Shown here: one piece after another, positions 62,852 through 64,000 of the stretch
Numbering within the stretch: position 1 is the first letter of the stretch
How the letters are laid out: each line of letters begins with the position of its first letter
Assembly: GCF_000346485.2 (NCBI RefSeq)
Contig: NZ_KQ976354.1
Span: forward strand, 6,757,269-6,821,268
Length of the DNA: 64,000 nucleotides
Direction: 5' to 3'
Origin: Scytonema hofmannii PCC 7110
GTDB lineage: Bacteria > Cyanobacteriota > Cyanobacteriia > Cyanobacteriales > Nostocaceae
Program-made: the position numbers and the translations under genes
Notes under the pieces: generated by a model
Databases searched by the model: none
What the model was told of the DNA's origin: nothing
The model's input: only the letters and a program-made list of their open reading frames with translations

Positions 62852-64000
62852 CTATAACAAAGCAACAACATCACGTGCAGCTTTTTGCCCAGCACGAATG
62901 GCACCCTCAATATAGTTAACCCAAATACTAGAACGTTCTGTACCTGCCCAATGAATTCGCCCTACAGGACTATTAAGGACAGAACCTGCTTTAGTTAGCA
63001 AACCTGGTGGTAGTGCAGAAATACATCCTCCCGTCCAAGGTTGGTTATTCCAATCAAACTCTACTAACTCTAAAGGTTGTTGTGCAGCCTGACCAAAAGT
63101 TTGCCCAAGAAACGCCAAGAAAATTTCTTTACGTGCTGACTCTGGTAGATTGGAGTAATCGGGAGCTAACAATCCAACAATGACTCCTTTGCTGCCATCT
63201 TCTGGTGAAATATCAATCACCTCAATTTTGGTATCAATACTGAGAAAATGACCAGTGGTAATTTGTCCCTGCCAAAAAGGTTTTTCATAAACAGCGTGAA
63301 TTTTTACCCAACTCATTGTCTTCCACCCTTCAATGAGTTGGCGGTGTATAAGAGGTAGGGCAGGATAAAATTGAATATCAGCTATATTCTTGGGCATCAT
63401 TGCCACGATCGCCTGTTGAGCACGGACAACCCCATACTCTGAAACCAGTTGAACCACAGAACCATTGTAACCTGATATTTCAGTCACGGGCGCATTAAGC
63501 AAAACCCTCTTTCCCAAACGTTCTGCTATGTTCAAGGAAATTTGTTGCGTCCCTCCAACTAAGCAAAACTCCTCAGCTGTTTCCAGAAGATCGTAAAATC
63601 CTGCTGTATGGACAAAATGCAGCATCCATAAAAAGGAAACTTGATTGGGATCGCCACTCAAGATTTGGCGCACACATCCCTCAAACCAAGCTTTGGCTTC
63701 ATCTGTTGTTGTGTTTTGCTCAATCCAAGCACCCATTGTTATGGAGTCTAATGCGATCGCATCAGGGGAATCCCAAGGGGTTTCCACAGGGACTGTCAAG
63801 CATAAGGCTTCAAACTTTGCCATTGCTTGAGCAAAATCCTGTTGAGCAATTTCCGATTCAGATGTTGGGGACGCTTCGAGCATTGTCCATTTTTGCCGAA
63901 AGCCATAAAGTGTTTGACCTTCCAACTTTCCTCTCTTAGTGGTTATGCCCATTTCTGCAGCTAAAGTAAGCAAAGCTGTTTGAGTTGGTCCCACCCAAGT
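62852..64000 (-). CDS. flavin amine oxidase-like enzyme, N-terminus outside the window
   Basis: About 383 codons are in the window and the frame stays open past 64000 (TWVGPTQ...). The visible part is the substrate and C-terminal FAD-binding regions of a monoamine-oxidase-like protein: CLVGGTQQISLNIAERLGKR, VLLNAPVTEISG and PKNIADIQFYPALPLIHRQL. The FAD-contacting end is VGRIHWAGTERSSIWVNYIE then GAIRAGQKAA. The Cys used for covalent FAD attachment in mammalian MAO is absent from that segment. The first Rossmann motif (GxGxxG) would lie beyond the edge. Substrate unknown. Confidence 0.88.
   Translation of the reverse strand, partial: TWVGPTQTALLTLAAEMGITTKRGKLEGQTLYGFRQKWTMLEASPTSESEIAQQDFAQAMAKFEALCLTVPVETPWDSPDAIALDSITMGAWIEQNTTTDEAKAWFEGCVRQILSGDPNQVSFLWMLHFVHTAGFYDLLETAEEFCLVGGTQQISLNIAERLGKRVLLNAPVTEISGYNGSVVQLVSEYGVVRAQQAIVAMMPKNIADIQFYPALPLIHRQLIEGWKTMSWVKIHAVYEKPFWQGQITTGHFLSIDTKIEVIDISPEDGSKGVIVGLLAPDYSNLPESARKEIFLAFLGQTFGQAAQQPLELVEFDWNNQPWTGGCISALPPGLLTKAGSVLNSPVGRIHWAGTERSSIWVNYIEGAIRAGQKAARDVVALL

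Overview
The window looks like chromosome of a filamentous, heterocyst-forming cyanobacterium (Nostocales type, for example a Scytonema, Calothrix or Tolypothrix relative). Reasons: very many GCGATCGC (HIP1) octamers; 7-bp tandem repeats of the (GACCAGT)n and (CTAACAA)n type at gene edges; a trnL-UAA gene split by a group I intron; cp12, ndhL and trpA; a cyanobacterial phytochrome with its Rcp response regulator; and a HetZ-family heterocyst regulator. G+C is moderate and intergenic space is large and repeat-rich.

Layout. 1-4.7 kb is an accessory zone: the start of a retropepsin-like protease, two decayed copies of one 3' gene end, two nearly identical DUF3102-like genes with a conserved upstream palindrome, and a TerB-like protein. 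5-13.8 kb holds ppsA, a PMT-type mannosyltransferase, and a light-signalling cluster (cphA, rcpA, receiver-kinase hybrid). 13.8-18.1 kb is a scrap-yard: an IS copy, a truncated RelE-like toxin joined to a decayed peptide-exporter fragment, a PD-(D/E)XK-like protein, and a possible orphan toxin/immunity pair beside a filamentous-haemagglutinin relic. 18.1-41.9 kb is mostly core metabolism: trmB, a phosphoesterase, a FIST protein, cp12, cbiD, guaA, a CDF transporter, rbfA, hetZ-like, a YrdC/TsaC-type gene, larC, two small lipoproteins, the split trnL, ndhL, DUF3007 and trpA.

43.1-54.5 kb is the most unusual block: a one-strand cluster of five exported proteins. They are a DUF11/SdrD-type protein, a 1355-residue outer-membrane beta-barrel with an Ig-like domain, a beta-helix/OmpA protein, a six-repeat SdrD-type protein and a small secreted protein. 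They look like parts of one cell-surface assembly. Several of its coding sequences have been invaded in frame by intergenic repeat families, which encode odd peptides such as [12 protein letters not shown] and [13 protein letters not shown] second, equally long IS copy encoding an identical transposase ends the block. 56-64 kb holds a Ser/Thr kinase, a free-standing carrier-protein/thioesterase with a decayed thioesterase tail beside it, a relic of a double-glycine leader peptide gene, ygfZ, and an amine-oxidase-like flavoenzyme cut by the window end.

Overall the window mixes stable housekeeping neighbourhoods with accessory islands marked by insertion sequences, gene relics and repeats that move between intergenic and coding DNA. 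All family names come from reading motifs; no database search was run.
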